A stretch of 6,689 nucleotides of DNA from an uncultured Acinetobacter sp. (GTDB lineage: Bacteria; Pseudomonadota; Gammaproteobacteria; Pseudomonadales; Moraxellaceae). Made by a program: the position numbers and the translations under genes. Below the pieces are notes generated by a model. It worked only from the letters and a program-made list of their open reading frames with translations. It made no database searches and was not told the DNA's origin. Below, one piece after another: positions 6,673 through 6,689 of the stretch. The DNA lies in contig CAAFWA010000283.1 of NCBI GenBank assembly GCA_900766635.1, forward strand, positions 1 through 6,689, given 5' to 3'. Each line of letters starts with the position of its first letter. Position 1 is the first letter of the stretch.

Positions 6673-6689
6673 ATGAATATTCAAAACAA
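6673..6689 (+). CDS. Start of the next gene, cut by the window end
   Basis: ATG at 6673 opens a frame reading MNIQN to the window edge, 7 bp after the phosphatase stop. The closest ribosome-like site (aaagg, 6656-6660) is farther away than ideal. Five codons are too few to identify it. From memory of Acinetobacter gene order, murB often follows this phosphatase, but nothing in the visible bases proves it. Confidence 0.45.

Overview
The window is about 6.7 kb of chromosomal DNA from a gammaproteobacterium, most probably Acinetobacter or a close relative in the Moraxellaceae. This rests on the AT-leaning composition with many TTA, CAA and AAA codons, the recalled style of the encoded proteins, and the gene order; no rRNA or other species marker is present, so the species is open. 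Every gene is on the + strand, intergenic gaps are short, and there is no insertion sequence, tRNA, CRISPR array or phage gene.

Layout: (1) 1-370 is the 3' end of mfd, followed by a hairpin-plus-T-tract terminator. (2) 517-951 encodes a small HIT-domain hydrolase, and 18 bp later 970-2448 encodes a membrane-anchored class III adenylate cyclase with six predicted membrane helices and a complete set of catalytic residues. (3) After a 78 bp gap, 2527-6039 is a tight five-gene unit: a 2H phosphoesterase (LigT/2'-5' RNA ligase-like), cobU, cobT, cobC and cobS, whose junctions overlap or nearly touch (8 bp overlap, 4 bp gap, 1 bp overlap, 4 bp overlap). (4) After a 122 bp gap comes a low-molecular-weight protein tyrosine phosphatase (6162-6665), and the first bases of another gene reach the window edge.

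The four cob genes form a complete nucleotide-loop assembly set. CobU activates adenosylcobinamide to adenosylcobinamide-GDP, CobT makes alpha-ribazole phosphate from nicotinate mononucleotide and dimethylbenzimidazole, CobS joins the two halves in the membrane, and CobC removes the phosphate. No corrin-ring genes are present, which fits a salvage or remodelling cluster, though genes may lie elsewhere. No cobalamin riboswitch was recognised in front of it.

Most of the window is ordinary conserved chromosome. The point most worth a second look is the 2H phosphoesterase translationally coupled to cobU, because such enzymes act on 2',3'-cyclic phosphates and the cobalamin nucleotide loop is itself a ribose 3'-phosphodiester. 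The HIT hydrolase paired with the adenylate cyclase, and the unassigned membrane and C-terminal regions of the cyclase, are secondary leads.
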